A stretch of DNA of 64,000 bases, taken from assembly GCA_028278645.1 (NCBI GenBank), contig JANQDZ010000065.1, positions 1 to 64,000 of the forward strand, written 5' to 3'. Both the position numbers and the translations under genes were made by a program. This document shows, one piece after another, positions 1 to 7,498 of this stretch. The stretch's first letter is position 1. The number at the start of each line of letters is the position of its first letter. This DNA comes from Longimicrobiales bacterium (GTDB lineage: Bacteria; Gemmatimonadota; Gemmatimonadetes; Longimicrobiales; Gaopeijiaceae). Under the pieces are notes generated by a model. It saw nothing but the letters and a program-made list of their open reading frames with translations, was not told the DNA's origin and searched no databases.

Positions 1-245
1 CGAAGGAGCCCACCTCGACCAACGACGGCAGAGAGGTCTCCCGCTCGAACCCTTTCCCTCTCCATCCACTGGACGATCCCCTCCAGGCGAGCAGGGAACT
101 CATCCCACAAACCTGCCAGCGGGTCGGACTCCGGAGCCGAAAGGGTGGCGGTTCGCTCCTCCGTCCCGCCCGAGAAGAGGGAAACCCTCGTGGTGGTGGA
201 TCCCGGATTCACCACCAGGACCTTCGAAGCGTCCCCAGAGTTCAT
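1..245 (-). CDS. buk: Butyrate kinase family protein (N-terminal part, runs off the window)
   Basis: Translating the minus strand from an ATG at 243-245 gives an open frame of 81 codons to the window edge. It opens with VLVVNPGSTTTRVSLFSGG and reaches AVVGRGGLLR. The NPGST phosphate-binding loop plus a VVGRGG segment about 80 residues in is the N-terminal signature of butyrate and branched-chain fatty acid kinases (ASKHA fold), which interconvert acyl phosphate and ATP. A purine-rich AAGGAGAG lies a little over ten bases upstream of the ATG. Only the first fifth or so of a roughly 350-residue family is visible, so intactness, exact substrate and any phosphotransbutyrylase partner cannot be judged. 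The family call is firm; substrate is open (butyrate, isobutyrate or a longer branched acid). Confidence 0.85.
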   Translation of the reverse strand, partial: MNSGDASKVLVVNPGSTTTRVSLFSGGTEERTATLSAPESDPLAGLWDEFPARLEGIVQWMERERVRAGDLSAVVGRGGLL

Positions 246-616
246 TCAGTCTCTCTCCTTTCCCGAGGCGGTTCGTTCCGATCTGTCGTCCGATGTCCCA
301 AGGCCGGGACAGATCGTCGGCAGAATTGTCTCAAGGGAGCGGGGGGAGGTCGGTGGTTCCAGGCGGCGCTCCGAGCCGAGCTTGCGAGACGACCGAGCGA
401 AGCGAGGTCACCACATAGCCAAAGCTACGTCGAGGAGGGCCAACGAAGAAGATTGGGCCGCGCCGCCGTAACCCATCATCGACGTAGCCCGTTTCCACTT
501 TTGGCATGGGCGCACCCCTCTCTCCAATCAGGCTTCCGCTCCTTCCAGGGCGGATCCACAACCCCCGAAATACCCCGGGCATGGACCTTGCCACAACCCG
601 TTAACGATCTTGGGTG
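246..616. other. Intergenic region without a convincing gene; several inverted repeats
   Basis: No reading frame here looks like a protein. Visible structure: GATCTGTC at 280-287 facing GACAGATC at 308-315 (with a competing GTCCC/GGGAC inside), 35-70 bases upstream of the butyrate kinase start, so a possible operator or leader hairpin. GCTACGTCGA at 424-433 faces TCGACGTAGC at 479-488, a perfect 10-bp inverted repeat around a 45-base centre that contains a smaller GGCCAA/TTGGGCC pairing. The stretch 365-405 is rich in CGAGC/GCGAG words and looks like a dispersed repeat. Function is unknown. Confidence 0.45.
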
Positions 617-644
617 TTGCCGACTTAATTAACGGTGATAATAT
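617..644 (+). promoter_or_regulatory. Candidate extended -10 promoter of the MarR gene
   Basis: TTGCCG at 617-622 is followed after 16 bases by TAATAT at 639-644. The latter is preceded by TG-A (636-638), giving the extended -10 form TGnTAATAT. Transcription would begin near 651, about 60 bases before the preferred MarR start. This makes GTG 635 and ATG 647 unlikely starts, since they lie in or before the promoter. Confidence 0.6.
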
Positions 645-657
645 TTATGGCCGTTAA
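629..657. promoter_or_regulatory. Inverted-repeat operator over the MarR promoter
   Basis: TTAACGG at 629-635 and CCGTTAA at 651-657 form a perfect 7-bp inverted repeat separated by 15 bases. It brackets the -10 element and the predicted transcription start. AT-rich half-sites about two helical turns apart are typical for dimeric MarR proteins, so negative autoregulation is the likely role. That role is inferred from position. Confidence 0.6.
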
Positions 658-660
658 TGT

Positions 661-678
661 GGAGCGGCACACCGCTCC
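661..678 (+). other. Short hairpin in the 5' leader of the MarR gene
   Basis: GGAGCGG (661-667), loop CACA, CCGCTCC (672-678): a perfect 7-bp stem in the predicted untranslated leader, about 22 bases before the AGGGGAA ribosome-binding site. It may stabilise the leader or tune translation; no T tract follows, so it is not a terminator. Confidence 0.45.
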
Positions 679-712
679 GGGGAGCAGAACCTCCGCGGCA
701 AGGGGAACCACA

Positions 713-1300
713 GTGGGAATCATCAACGACTTTCTTGGCAGCGTCCGAATCCTCTCCACCACCATTGATGAGTGGATGGAGGAGGAGCTAAAGGAATCCA
801 CGAAAGACAGGGTGACGCCTTCCCAACTGCGGGTGTTGAAGCTTGTGGCCAGGACCAACGCCCGCCGAATCGGAGATGTGGCCGACTTCCTTGCCGTGAG
901 CAACGCAGCCGCCAGCAAAGCCGTGGACCGACTGGTCCGCCGCGGCCTCGTCCGCCGGGCAGAAGCCGCCGCGGACCGGAGGGCGGTGGAGCTCTCGTTG
1001 ACCACGGAAGGCCGAACCCTTCTGGCCCAATATGAGGCCGCAACAGCCCAGGTCTTGAAAGAGGTCTTCGGATCCTTGCCCCAGGACCAGCTCGCCGACA
1101 CGGCCGAGTTCCTGGATCAGCTGTCGACGCGGATGGTGAAAGAGGGACGGACCCGGGACGGCATTTGTCTCCGTTGTGGGATCCATTTCAGAGACCGCTG
1201 CCTCCTTCGCCAGACCGTAGGCCGGAATTGTTATTTCCACCTTCATCGGGACCCTACGCGGAACTCCAACGACACCTTGGTGACGGTGGGGGAAGAGTAG
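713..1300 (+). CDS. MarR-family winged-helix regulator with a C-terminal Cys4 tail
   Basis: 195 residues from GTG 713, which has AGGGGAA at 701-707 six bases upstream. The frame stays open to 635, but that stretch holds the promoter. Residues about 35-105 form the MarR winged helix: SQLRVLKLV, a recognition helix with VSNAAASKAVDRLVRRG, and a wing with the DRRAVELSLT pattern. Unusually, residues 150-178 carry C152, C155, C163 and C173 (C-x2-C-x7-C-x9-C) followed by HLH. This could hold zinc or an Fe-S cluster, or act as a thiol switch. An inverted repeat over its promoter suggests autorepression. The next gene downstream is a cation antiporter, a possible target; that link is inference only. 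Confidence 0.85.
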   Translation: MGIINDFLGSVRILSTTIDEWMEEELKESTKDRVTPSQLRVLKLVARTNARRIGDVADFLAVSNAAASKAVDRLVRRGLVRRAEAAADRRAVELSLTTEGRTLLAQYEAATAQVLKEVFGSLPQDQLADTAEFLDQLSTRMVKEGRTRDGICLRCGIHFRDRCLLRQTVGRNCYFHLHRDPTRNSNDTLVTVGEE

Positions 1301-1435
1301 GAGACTCGGATAAGGGAGAAGAATAGAAGAAAATTTCCTCGGGAATCAGGTCATCCAGCCGATCCAGACCTGGTTCTCCTATCCCCAGGTTGGTAGTGGC
1401 AGTAAGCCAACCGCAAACCCTACCCCGATAATTCG

Positions 1436-1466
1436 GCGGGGTCCCTCCATTGGGGAGGGTCCCCGC
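1436..1466 (+). other. Long GC-rich hairpin upstream of the antiporter gene
   Basis: GCGGGG-T-CCCTCC, loop ATTGG, GGAGGG-T-CCCCGC: twelve base pairs broken by a single T-T mismatch. No T tract follows, so it is a poor intrinsic terminator. It may be mRNA structure downstream of the MarR gene or part of the antiporter leader. Confidence 0.55.
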
Positions 1467-1492
1467 TCCTGCCTATAAAAGAGTCAAATGTC

Positions 1493-1516
1493 GCCGGGCT
1501 TCGGCCCCTTTTTTTT
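1493..1516 (+). terminator. Candidate Rho-independent terminator with UUCG loop
   Basis: GGGC at 1496-1499, tetraloop TTCG, GCCC at 1504-1507, then eight T at 1509-1516. The stem is short, but UUCG loops are unusually stable. It could end MarR transcription or attenuate transcription entering the antiporter gene 97 bases downstream. Confidence 0.55.
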
Positions 1517-1612
1517 CCCAAAAAACCAGGGTGGGTCCAGGATCCGATTTTCACGGCCGGCCAGGGGCATTACTCTTGGGTCATCGGGCATACCCCCATA
1601 AAACCGGGCAAA

Positions 1613-2956
1613 ATGGCCAGAGTCCTTACCCTCATAGCGTTCATTGCCGTGACCCACGCCCTGGGCCTGCTCCGGGCGCCAGGAACCGCAACGGGGTCCG
1701 CGACGCTCTTTCTCGGGTTCCTTCTCCTAGCCTCATACCTGGCGGGGAGAGCGGCGAAGGTCATCTCGCTCCCTCAGATCACGGGCTATCTGGTCATAGG
1801 GATCCTCGTTGGCCCATACGTTTTCGGGATTCTCACAGTGGAGATGGTGGAAGAGTTCCGGTTCGTGAATGGAGTAGCCCTGGCCCTCATTGCCCTGTCG
1901 GCAGGCGGGGAGCTTCGAATCGAATCCCTACGGGAACGGCTGCGAAGCATCGTTGTCATCACCGCTTCCCAAATCATCGTCATGTTTTTCTTCGTGGCGG
2001 CGGCAGTCTTCCTGGCCCGCGGATCCATCGATTTCCTCCAAGGTCAGCCGGACACAGTAGCCATCGCCGTGGCACTCCTCTTTGGCTTGGTTGCCGTGGC
2101 CAAGTCCCCGGCCACGACGGTCGCCGTCATAACAGAGGAGCGAGCGAGGGGGGTTCTCACGGACACGGTGTTGGGCATCACGGTTCTCAAGGACGTGATC
2201 ATCCTGATCCTGATCGCGGTGTTGATCCCCTTCTCGGCGGCCATCGTGGACCCGGCAGGAGGATTCAGCCTCGACAAAGCTCAGCAAATCCTGCTGGAGA
2301 TTCTGGGGTCCATGGCCTTGGGTGTGGCCATGGGTTGGTTGGTCACGATCTACCTTAGGCAAATCCGGGCGTACCGGATCTTATTCGTCCTCGGAGTGGC
2401 CTTCCTCTCCGTCTACTTGGCGGACCACCTCCATTTGGAGGAGATCCTCATCGCCATGGCCGCCGGATTTTATGTGCAGAACTTCTCCCGCCAGGGTCGG
2501 CGGCTCCTACACGCTCTGGAGGTGAATTCCCTACCGGTCTATGCCTTGTTCTTCGCCATCGCCGGCGCCGATCTCGACATCACTGCCCTGAAAACGGCCT
2601 GGGTGTTGGCGACGTCCATTATCCTCGCCCGGGTGGTGGCGCTATGGATCAGCACCTACTCCGCAGCACGCTTGGTGGGAGATCCGCCGGTGGTCCGGCG
2701 ATATGCCTGGATGGGATTCCTGGCTAAGGCGGGAGTGACCCTGGGTATCGCAAATAAAATTGAGGAGAACTTCCCGATCTGGGGTACCTCGGTGGCAACG
2801 GTGATCATAGCGATGATCGCCGTGAATCAGCTCATGGGCCCGCCCGCGTTCCGGTGGTCTCTGGTGAAGGCCGGAGAGAGCAACCAGCAACCTACGCCTC
2901 GCCAGTTCAGAGCCAGGAAGTCATCAGGCACCGGGGCCCGTCATTTGGAAACCTGA
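1613..2956 (+). CDS. CPA2-type cation:proton antiporter (Kef/NhaP-like membrane protein)
   Basis: 447 residues with about twelve hydrophobic segments. The core follows the monovalent cation:proton antiporter-2 pattern: SLPQITGYLVIGILVGPYVF near residue 50, a long chain of short helices, and repeated small-residue segments. No C-terminal TrkA-N/RCK domain is present (the tail after the last helix is about 30 polar residues), so this is a stand-alone exchanger rather than a full KefB/C. It would swap Na+ or K+ for protons across the inner membrane. ATG 1613 has only a weak ribosome-binding site. Its 3' end overlaps the convergent diguanylate cyclase gene by 16 bases. Ion specificity cannot be read from the sequence. 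Confidence 0.85.
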   Translation: MARVLTLIAFIAVTHALGLLRAPGTATGSATLFLGFLLLASYLAGRAAKVISLPQITGYLVIGILVGPYVFGILTVEMVEEFRFVNGVALALIALSAGGELRIESLRERLRSIVVITASQIIVMFFFVAAAVFLARGSIDFLQGQPDTVAIAVALLFGLVAVAKSPATTVAVITEERARGVLTDTVLGITVLKDVIILILIAVLIPFSAAIVDPAGGFSLDKAQQILLEILGSMALGVAMGWLVTIYLRQIRAYRILFVLGVAFLSVYLADHLHLEEILIAMAAGFYVQNFSRQGRRLLHALEVNSLPVYALFFAIAGADLDITALKTAWVLATSIILARVVALWISTYSAARLVGDPPVVRRYAWMGFLAKAGVTLGIANKIEENFPIWGTSVATVIIAMIAVNQLMGPPAFRWSLVKAGESNQQPTPRQFRARKSSGTGARHLET

Positions 2957-4143
2957 TTCCTTCCCCCTTCTTTGGCTCGGTAGAGTGCCTGGTCGGCCTT
3001 CTTGAGGACCGTCTCGGGAGACGGGTCCCGACCTGACGAGTCAGCTACCCCAATGCTGATGGTGACCGAAAGGAGCTTCGGCTTTTGCTTGCCGGCGCCG
3101 CGCCAGGCGCTGGGATCCACGGGTTTTTTCCTAGGTCTTCGCCAGCTCCGTAGAGTGAAGGTGGCATCTTCAACCGATCGCCTGACTTCTTTGAGATGAG
3201 GTAAGGCTTTCTGGATGTTCTTTCCGGGGAAGAGCACCGTGAATTCCTCCCCGCCATACCGGTAGACCCGTCCCCTACCCGGTACCTTCGAGAGCCGAGC
3301 CGCCACCATTCGTAACACCTGATCCCCGACGTCGTGGCCATACCTGTCGTTGAACTTCTTGAAGTGGTCGACATCGACCATGGCCGCGGCATATTCGCCG
3401 GAGATTCCATTCAGGTCCCTCAGCAGAGCGCGCCTGGCTGGGAGTCCCGTGAGGTCGTCCTTATACGCCATGGCATAGGACGTCGCCATAACCGAAAGGC
3501 CCAACGCGAGACCCGCCCCGGTCAAGCATACACCCACTAATCCCGGATCGGTGGCGTAGCGGAGGGCCAGGGCCAGAATGAGAAGACTCCAGAAGATCCC
3601 CCTCTCCACGGGCCCTTCCCTGAAAAACGCGGCAACCAAAGTGGTGGGAACAGCGAAGGCGAAAGCCAGAAGCACCGGCTGCGGCAACCCAGACCACTCG
3701 GACCAGCCCGGGGGAAGGGGCATGAGAGCAAGGAATGACGCGAGGTCGCCCGGAGCCAGTTCGAGGAGGAGCATCCCGAAAAGAAACACCACCAGGAAGA
3801 CCATCATCTGGAGCAAGCCCCCGGTGGAGAACACCCCCCGGTCCTGGGAAAGGGCCAGGATCCCCATGGAAACCACAAGGAGTGTCCCGACCAGGAAGAA
3901 CCCTGTCAGGTCTGCTGTGGCTTGGGAGAACACCAGCAACATCGCGCTGAGGCCGAATACGAAGAGGACTACTCTGCTACGATGAAAAAAAGCTCCCAGC
4001 AGAAGAACGATGCCGAAGGCCACCCATGGGTAGGTCTCACCCAACATGGCGGTGAAATCCTCGGGCCCCAAGCCGAGAATCAGAGCCACGATCGCAGCCA
4101 AAATGATACCGCCGGGGACAACCCAACCGATGAGTCGTGTCAT
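2941..4143 (-). CDS. Membrane-bound diguanylate cyclase (GGDEF)
   Basis: 400 residues. Residues 1-220 contain about seven hydrophobic helices with no recognisable sensor family. Residues about 225-400 form a GGDEF domain starting at DDLTGLPARR, with MVDVDHFKKFNDRYGHDVGD for metal and substrate binding and an active-site YRYGGEEF. The enzyme would make cyclic di-GMP from two GTP. The usual RxxD product-inhibition site five residues before GGEEF is absent (that stretch reads VPGRGRVYRY). An insertion rich in Arg, Lys and Pro lies in the second half of the domain. The gene stands alone, converging on the antiporter. The membrane part probably senses an unknown signal. Confidence 0.9.
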   Translation of the reverse strand: MTRLIGWVVPGGIILAAIVALILGLGPEDFTAMLGETYPWVAFGIVLLLGAFFHRSRVVLFVFGLSAMLLVFSQATADLTGFFLVGTLLVVSMGILALSQDRGVFSTGGLLQMMVFLVVFLFGMLLLELAPGDLASFLALMPLPPGWSEWSGLPQPVLLAFAFAVPTTLVAAFFREGPVERGIFWSLLILALALRYATDPGLVGVCLTGAGLALGLSVMATSYAMAYKDDLTGLPARRALLRDLNGISGEYAAAMVDVDHFKKFNDRYGHDVGDQVLRMVAARLSKVPGRGRVYRYGGEEFTVLFPGKNIQKALPHLKEVRRSVEDATFTLRSWRRPRKKPVDPSAWRGAGKQKPKLLSVTISIGVADSSGRDPSPETVLKKADQALYRAKEGGRNQVSK

Positions 4144-4255
4144 GACCTGGCACGCTAACAGAGCCCGCGGGTAGCCACAATGGCGCCGTGCCGGTTTCTC
4201 AAGTCGATCCCGGATAAACCTCGGAAACTGCGTTTGGACTCAGAGGGGACCAACC

Positions 4256-4630
4256 ATGTCATACCTGGCCTACAAGCTCATCCACCTCCTGGGTATCTTT
4301 TCCATGTTGGCGGGCCTCGGGGGAATGGCGGCCCACGCGGCCGCGGGCCATGCCAAAGAGGACAACAAAAACCACCGGACTCTCATGTTCCTACATGGCT
4401 TCGGGGCCCTGGTGGCTTTGACGGGAGGATTTGGTCTCCTGGCCAGGCTCGAGCTGGAGTCCGACGGCGTGTTCCCCGGGTGGATATGGACAAAGCTCGG
4501 ACTCTGGCTGGTCTTCGGTGGCCTTGTGGCCATTCCCTACCGGAAACAAACCCTGGCCCGGAACCTCCTCTTTATCCTTCCGGTCCTCGCATTCCTCGGA
4601 GCCTACCTGGCTAACTACAAACCGTTCTGA
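4256..4630 (+). CDS. Small four-helix membrane protein
   Basis: 124 residues from ATG 4256, with GAGGGGA just upstream. Four hydrophobic segments: about 5-27, 45-62, 74-92 and 102-120. The opening YKLIHLLGIF, a conserved-looking HGF segment in helix 2 and the KLGLWLVFGG helix resemble SirB-like and CopD-like small membrane proteins whose histidines can bind haem or metal. I do not assign a function. It is divergent from the diguanylate cyclase gene and converges on the amidohydrolase gene nine bases away. Confidence 0.7.
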   Translation: MSYLAYKLIHLLGIFSMLAGLGGMAAHAAAGHAKEDNKNHRTLMFLHGFGALVALTGGFGLLARLELESDGVFPGWIWTKLGLWLVFGGLVAIPYRKQTLARNLLFILPVLAFLGAYLANYKPF

Positions 4631-4639
4631 CGATCCCGG

Positions 4640-6364
4640 CTACTCCTCCCGCCGATACTTGATCTCGCCGCCCACGATGGTGTAAACCACCTCCGCGGTG
4701 GGAATCTCCTCCGCCGGAATCGTCATGATGTCCTTGGAGAGGACCACGATATCGGCGTACTTCCCGGGCGTGAGGGATCCCTTCACGTCCTCCTCGAACG
4801 CCGAGTAGGCTCCGTTCAGCGTGTAGGACTGCAGCGCCTCCTCCCTCGTCATGACCTGATCGGGGAAGAAAACCTCACCGTTGGGCATGATGCGCGTCAC
4901 GGAGGCATAAAAGCTGGGAATCGGATCCACGTTTTCCACCGGCGTATCGGTGCCGTTGTTCACCACCGCCCCAGAATCGATGAGGTCCCTCCACAGGTAG
5001 GCACCACTCTCAGCTCTTTCGTCCCCCAATTTTTCGTAAACCCAAGGCGCGTCGCTGGTGCAATGGATCGCCTGCATGGAGGGAATCACATCCAGCTCTG
5101 CGAACCTGCCGACATCGTCGGGGTGGAGGTGTTGGGCGTGCTCGATCCGCCACCGCAGATCCTCACCCATGACGCCGGCCTCTTCAAATGCTTGTTGGTA
5201 GAGATCCAGGATTTCCCGGTTCCCCCTGTCCCCGATTGCATGGGTGTTCACCTGGAACCCGTGTTGGATGGCCACCCGAGCCGTCCCCATGATGTCCTCC
5301 AGGGTTTCCAACACCAGCCCGCTGCTTTCGTGGTCCTCGTAGGGTTCCAGCAACCAGGCCCCATGGGCTCCGAGGGCACCATCGACCTGCCGCTTGATGG
5401 AGCGAACGGTGAGATAGTCGTTCCCTTCGGGCAGCATCTTGTATTGGGGGAGCCTCTCGGCCATGTCCTCATTGGACTCCCGGCGAACCATGACGTATAG
5501 GCGAACCGGGAGGTTCCCTTCGCCTTCGAGCTTCTTGAAGAAGTCGATGGTTGCGAAGTCAGCGCCGGCGTCGTGGAAGCTGGTCACGCCCTTCGAGAGA
5601 GCGTCCTCGCCGGCCAGGCGGACCGCTTCCCGGGCCTCCGCATCGACCTCTTCAGCGCTCAATCCCTCACGGGAATGGGCGATGGCACGATCGACCAGGC
5701 GCTGGGCCGTTTCCCGCAGTAGGCCCGTGGGTTGACCGGTGGCGTCCTTCACAATGGTCCCGCCGGGAGGGTCGGGGGTGGTGGCATCGATTCCGGCCAA
5801 GTCCATTGCCAGAGCGTTGGCGAACGCCGCATGTCCGCTGGCGTGCCCCAAGTCGACCGGGTTTTCAGGGGACACGGCCGTCAGCGATGCGTGGAGAGGA
5901 ACTCCGTCCACGTTGGGCATCGGGACTTCGTCCCATTTCTCCTGGTGCCAGCCCCGGCCGAGGATCCATTCCCCTGGCTCGGCATTGGCTGCGGCCTCAC
6001 CCACCATGCGGACGATCTCGTCCCAGGTCCGGGCCTGGTTGAGATCCAGAACCATCTTTGACTGGCCCAGACTCATCCAGTGGCCGTGCGCCTCCACAAA
6101 GCCGGGGATGGCCAACTGCCCCTCCAGATCGACGATCCGGGTTTCGGGGCCGATAAACTCGGCGACCTCATCCGAGGTACCCACGGCAAGGATCGTATGC
6201 CCTTTGATCGCGACGCCGCCGGCTTCCGGTAAAGTCGCGTCGACTGTCACGACCTTCCCGTTCACCAGCACCATGTCGGCCACCTCGCCGTCGTTCGATC
6301 CTTCACATCCGAAGAGCGGTGTGACCACCAAAACCAAAATGGAAACCGCCCATTTTAAACGCAT
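4640..6364 (-). CDS. YtcJ-like amidohydrolase lipoprotein
   Basis: About 574 residues from ATG 6364; the frame is open to GTG 6379 and also contains ATG 6370. I prefer 6364 because it gives a textbook lipoprotein signal, MRLKW, a hydrophobic core, then the lipobox LFGC. The enzyme should be tethered to a membrane facing the periplasm. The rest is the Amidohydro_3 fold: FVEAHGHWMS metal-binding motif, FHDAGAD, NTHAIGDRGNR, IEHAQHLHPDD and NGTDTP near the end. These supply the His and Asp ligands of a metal-dependent hydrolase of cyclic amides or related bonds. The natural substrate is unknown for most of this family. It is a single gene downstream of the rhomboid gene on the same strand. Confidence 0.87.
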   Translation of the reverse strand: MRLKWAVSILVLVVTPLFGCEGSNDGEVADMVLVNGKVVTVDATLPEAGGVAIKGHTILAVGTSDEVAEFIGPETRIVDLEGQLAIPGFVEAHGHWMSLGQSKMVLDLNQARTWDEIVRMVGEAAANAEPGEWILGRGWHQEKWDEVPMPNVDGVPLHASLTAVSPENPVDLGHASGHAAFANALAMDLAGIDATTPDPPGGTIVKDATGQPTGLLRETAQRLVDRAIAHSREGLSAEEVDAEAREAVRLAGEDALSKGVTSFHDAGADFATIDFFKKLEGEGNLPVRLYVMVRRESNEDMAERLPQYKMLPEGNDYLTVRSIKRQVDGALGAHGAWLLEPYEDHESSGLVLETLEDIMGTARVAIQHGFQVNTHAIGDRGNREILDLYQQAFEEAGVMGEDLRWRIEHAQHLHPDDVGRFAELDVIPSMQAIHCTSDAPWVYEKLGDERAESGAYLWRDLIDSGAVVNNGTDTPVENVDPIPSFYASVTRIMPNGEVFFPDQVMTREEALQSYTLNGAYSAFEEDVKGSLTPGKYADIVVLSKDIMTIPAEEIPTAEVVYTIVGGEIKYRREE

Positions 6365-6444
6365 CACCATAGCTCGCACCCGGTTCTAGATGGAATCAGG
6401 GTTTATCGAAAACGTTCTTGAAAGATCGCGAATGAAGTTGGTGG

Positions 6445-6478
6445 GGCACCTCTTCCGGTGCCAGGGGGCCATTTTTTT
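6445..6478 (+). terminator. Terminator-like hairpin oriented against the flanking genes (weak)
   Basis: GGCACC (6445-6450), loop TCTTCC, GGTGCC (6457-6462), and a run of seven T at 6472-6478. Read on the plus strand it resembles a terminator, although the T run starts nine bases after the stem. Both flanking genes run on the minus strand, where the hairpin is followed by no T run. Confidence 0.3.
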
Positions 6479-6485
6479 GAACTAG

Positions 6486-7262
6486 TTAGTGAGGAGCCGC
6501 AAACCGGTCAAGCATGGCCCTTTCTTCCTGCGTGAGAGCTCCTGCCCCAGCGTCCTTCGCCTTCTGTAAAAGACGTTGGACCTCTTCCCGATTCAACTCG
6601 TGGAGGTCTTCAACACGAATCGCCTTCCAACGCCGAAGCGCGCTGCCGTCCCCACCTCTGCGAACGGATTTGGCCAGTTGGTCTTTCGGGGTGGCCATGG
6701 GTTTCCACTGCTGGAAATACTTCCTCTTCCTCCAGCGCAGATAGGCGTAACCTCCGGCAAAACCTCCCAGGTGGGCGAAGTGAGCCACGCCCGCGTCCGA
6801 CCCGGAGATCCCGCTGTAGAGGGCCACGGCCGCCAGGACCCCAACCAACCATCGGGCTTCCACAGGCAAGATGGCCCAGATATAAATCCGTTCCCTCGGC
6901 CAGAAGTACGCAAAGCCCAAGAGGACACCAAAGACCGCCCCTGACGCCCCGACTACCAGACCGTATCGGGCAAAGAGGAAAGAAGCAGCCGCCCCACCCA
7001 GGCCGGAGATGATGTAGAGGTTCAGGAATGACCTGGAACCCAGCTGGAGCTCCAGCCGGGGCCCGAAAAAAAACAACCCGATCATATTGAAGAGGATGTG
7101 CATGAAGTTGGCATGCACGAACATGTAGGTGAAGACACCCCAGGGCTGAACCAGGATGAATCCCGGAGCCAGCGCCAAACGGCCTCCGTCGATGGTCCCG
7201 GAGGACGTCAGAAGGAAGACAACAACGTTGGCAATGAGAAGCCGGCGGACCCAGGGGGTCAT
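6486..7262 (-). CDS. Rhomboid-family intramembrane serine protease
   Basis: 258 residues with six predicted membrane helices. The catalytic serine is S107 in GASGAVFG and the catalytic histidine is H164 in HFAHLGGFAGG. The conserved HxxxN of helix 2 is H55-N59 in HILFNM. These are the full active-site elements, so the protein should cleave transmembrane segments of client proteins. After the last helix a basic stretch leads into a soluble tail of about 75 residues with charged helices. It lies between the zinc-ribbon gene and the amidohydrolase gene on the same strand, with spacings of 236 and 121 bases, so it is probably transcribed on its own. Confidence 0.92.
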   Translation of the reverse strand: MTPWVRRLLIANVVVFLLTSSGTIDGGRLALAPGFILVQPWGVFTYMFVHANFMHILFNMIGLFFFGPRLELQLGSRSFLNLYIISGLGGAAASFLFARYGLVVGASGAVFGVLLGFAYFWPRERIYIWAILPVEARWLVGVLAAVALYSGISGSDAGVAHFAHLGGFAGGYAYLRWRKRKYFQQWKPMATPKDQLAKSVRRGGDGSALRRWKAIRVEDLHELNREEVQRLLQKAKDAGAGALTQEERAMLDRFAAPH

Positions 7263-7498
7263 ATCTTCGTCCTAGACCTCAACAGTTTTCTGGCCCCGAC
7301 AGGCGAACTTGGGGCCCACGTCGGTCCTCGATCCTTACGAAACATCTTCACCCACCGGTTTCACCCCGGTAAGGGGCGGGAGATCCACCCACAACCCCGG
7401 TGGCAACGCTCGGTGCGGGGGAGCAAATTAGGCTGGCTTCCCCCCACCGGCGACCCCGGGATCCAAACGAGGACAAAAGGAGCCCGGGGTACCCAGGA

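Larger units (their letters stand above)
1301..1612. other. Structured intergenic region between MarR gene and antiporter
   Basis: 312 bases without a gene. They contain a long GC hairpin at 1436-1466, a TATAAA-like box at 1474-1479 and a UUCG-capped terminator-like hairpin at 1493-1516 (separate entries). No tRNA or riboswitch consensus was recognised. The antiporter start has only a weak ribosome-binding site. Confidence 0.5.

Noticed and set aside
145-471. 108-residue plus-strand frame near the window start
   Set aside because: It is antisense to the butyrate kinase gene for its first 100 bases and its composition is Arg/Ser/Pro-rich without any family pattern.
331-594. 87-residue minus-strand frame
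   Set aside because: Low-complexity Arg/Gly-rich translation of the CGAGC-rich repeat-like DNA; no start signal. Kept only as a possible repeat element.
1450-2358. 302-residue plus-strand frame overlapping the antiporter start
   Set aside because: Out-of-frame reading rich in Gly, His, Arg and Ser; the antiporter frame has clear membrane helices and family motifs.
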